Below are positions 6,775 to 6,852 of a DNA stretch of 6,852 nt, piece after piece (positions within the stretch are counted from its first letter, which is position 1; every line of letters begins with the position of its first letter). This DNA is from Granulosicoccaceae bacterium (GTDB taxonomy: Bacteria > Pseudomonadota > Gammaproteobacteria > Granulosicoccales > Granulosicoccaceae), in NCBI GenBank assembly GCA_023301405.1, contig JALZUX010000206.1:1-6852 (forward strand), in the 5' to 3' direction. The position numbers were made by a program, and so were the translations under genes. The notes under the pieces were generated by a model. The model saw nothing but the letters and a program-made list of their open reading frames with translations, had not been told where the DNA came from and ran no database searches.

Positions 6775-6852
6775 TAGCGGCATAGATGCAGTAAAATAGT
6801 ACCAAAGGTTGAATCGATGTTCCGGGGTTTTGGAATTCTGAAGGTTTATTGA
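6775..6852 (+). other. Trailing 78 bases, no supported gene
   Basis: After a second in-frame TAG there is no terminator hairpin. An ATG at 6817 opens only 11 codons (MFRGFGILKVY) before TGA at the window edge. It has an AAAGG (6805-6809) upstream with acceptable spacing, so a tiny peptide cannot be formally excluded, but nothing supports it. The next gene of the locus probably begins beyond the window. Confidence 0.5.

Noticed and set aside
6817..6852. 11-residue open frame MFRGFGILKVY at the right edge
   Set aside because: Too short and unrecognisable; a start-like spacing to AAAGG is not enough evidence for a gene.

Overview
The window looks like a piece of a Gram-negative, probably marine or aquatic gammaproteobacterial chromosome with moderate GC content. 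This is an inference from the protein styles (an acyl-CoA dehydrogenase with a DmdC-type C-terminal domain, RmlA, a GT61 glycosyltransferase and a carbohydrate sulfotransferase together) and from gene organisation. No 16S, tRNA or other taxonomic marker is present. All genes read on the + strand.

Layout: (1) 1-351 is the 3' end of an acyl-CoA dehydrogenase gene that starts outside the window, followed by a terminator-like hairpin at 365-390. (2) 352-810 is a gene-free stretch of about 460 bases. It is rich in short inverted repeats, including a cluster of GCACTTG/CAAGTGC words, a 15-bp palindrome and a hairpin next to a weak promoter candidate. (3) 811-1719 is rfbA (rmlA), glucose-1-phosphate thymidylyltransferase. 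(4) 1770-4622 is a 950-residue multidomain protein with two N-terminal beta-rich modules, a GT2 glycosyltransferase and a C-terminal GT4-type glycosyltransferase. (5) 4619-5431 is a PAPS-dependent carbohydrate sulfotransferase. (6) 5431-6774 is a GT61 (DUF563) glycosyltransferase with a helical N-terminal extension. The last 78 bases hold no supported gene.

The last three genes are tightly coupled (a 4-base TTGA overlap, then a 1-base TAATG overlap) and rfbA lies 50 bases upstream, so 811-6774 reads as one transcription unit. The likely shared job is building a surface polysaccharide (O-antigen, capsule or exopolysaccharide). RmlA supplies a dTDP-sugar precursor, the large protein could add two sugars, the sulfotransferase could place sulfate on the glycan, and the GT61 enzyme could add another sugar. 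No flippase, polymerase, ABC exporter or rmlB/C/D gene is in the window, so the pathway is incomplete here and its product is unknown.

The most distinctive items are the dual-glycosyltransferase fusion sitting directly beside a sulfotransferase, the repeat cluster in the leader, and a tandem 10-mer that pushes the good Shine-Dalgarno sequence away from the GTG start of the large gene. None is proof of a new system. The locus is best read as a sulfated-glycan assembly operon of plausible but unproven product.
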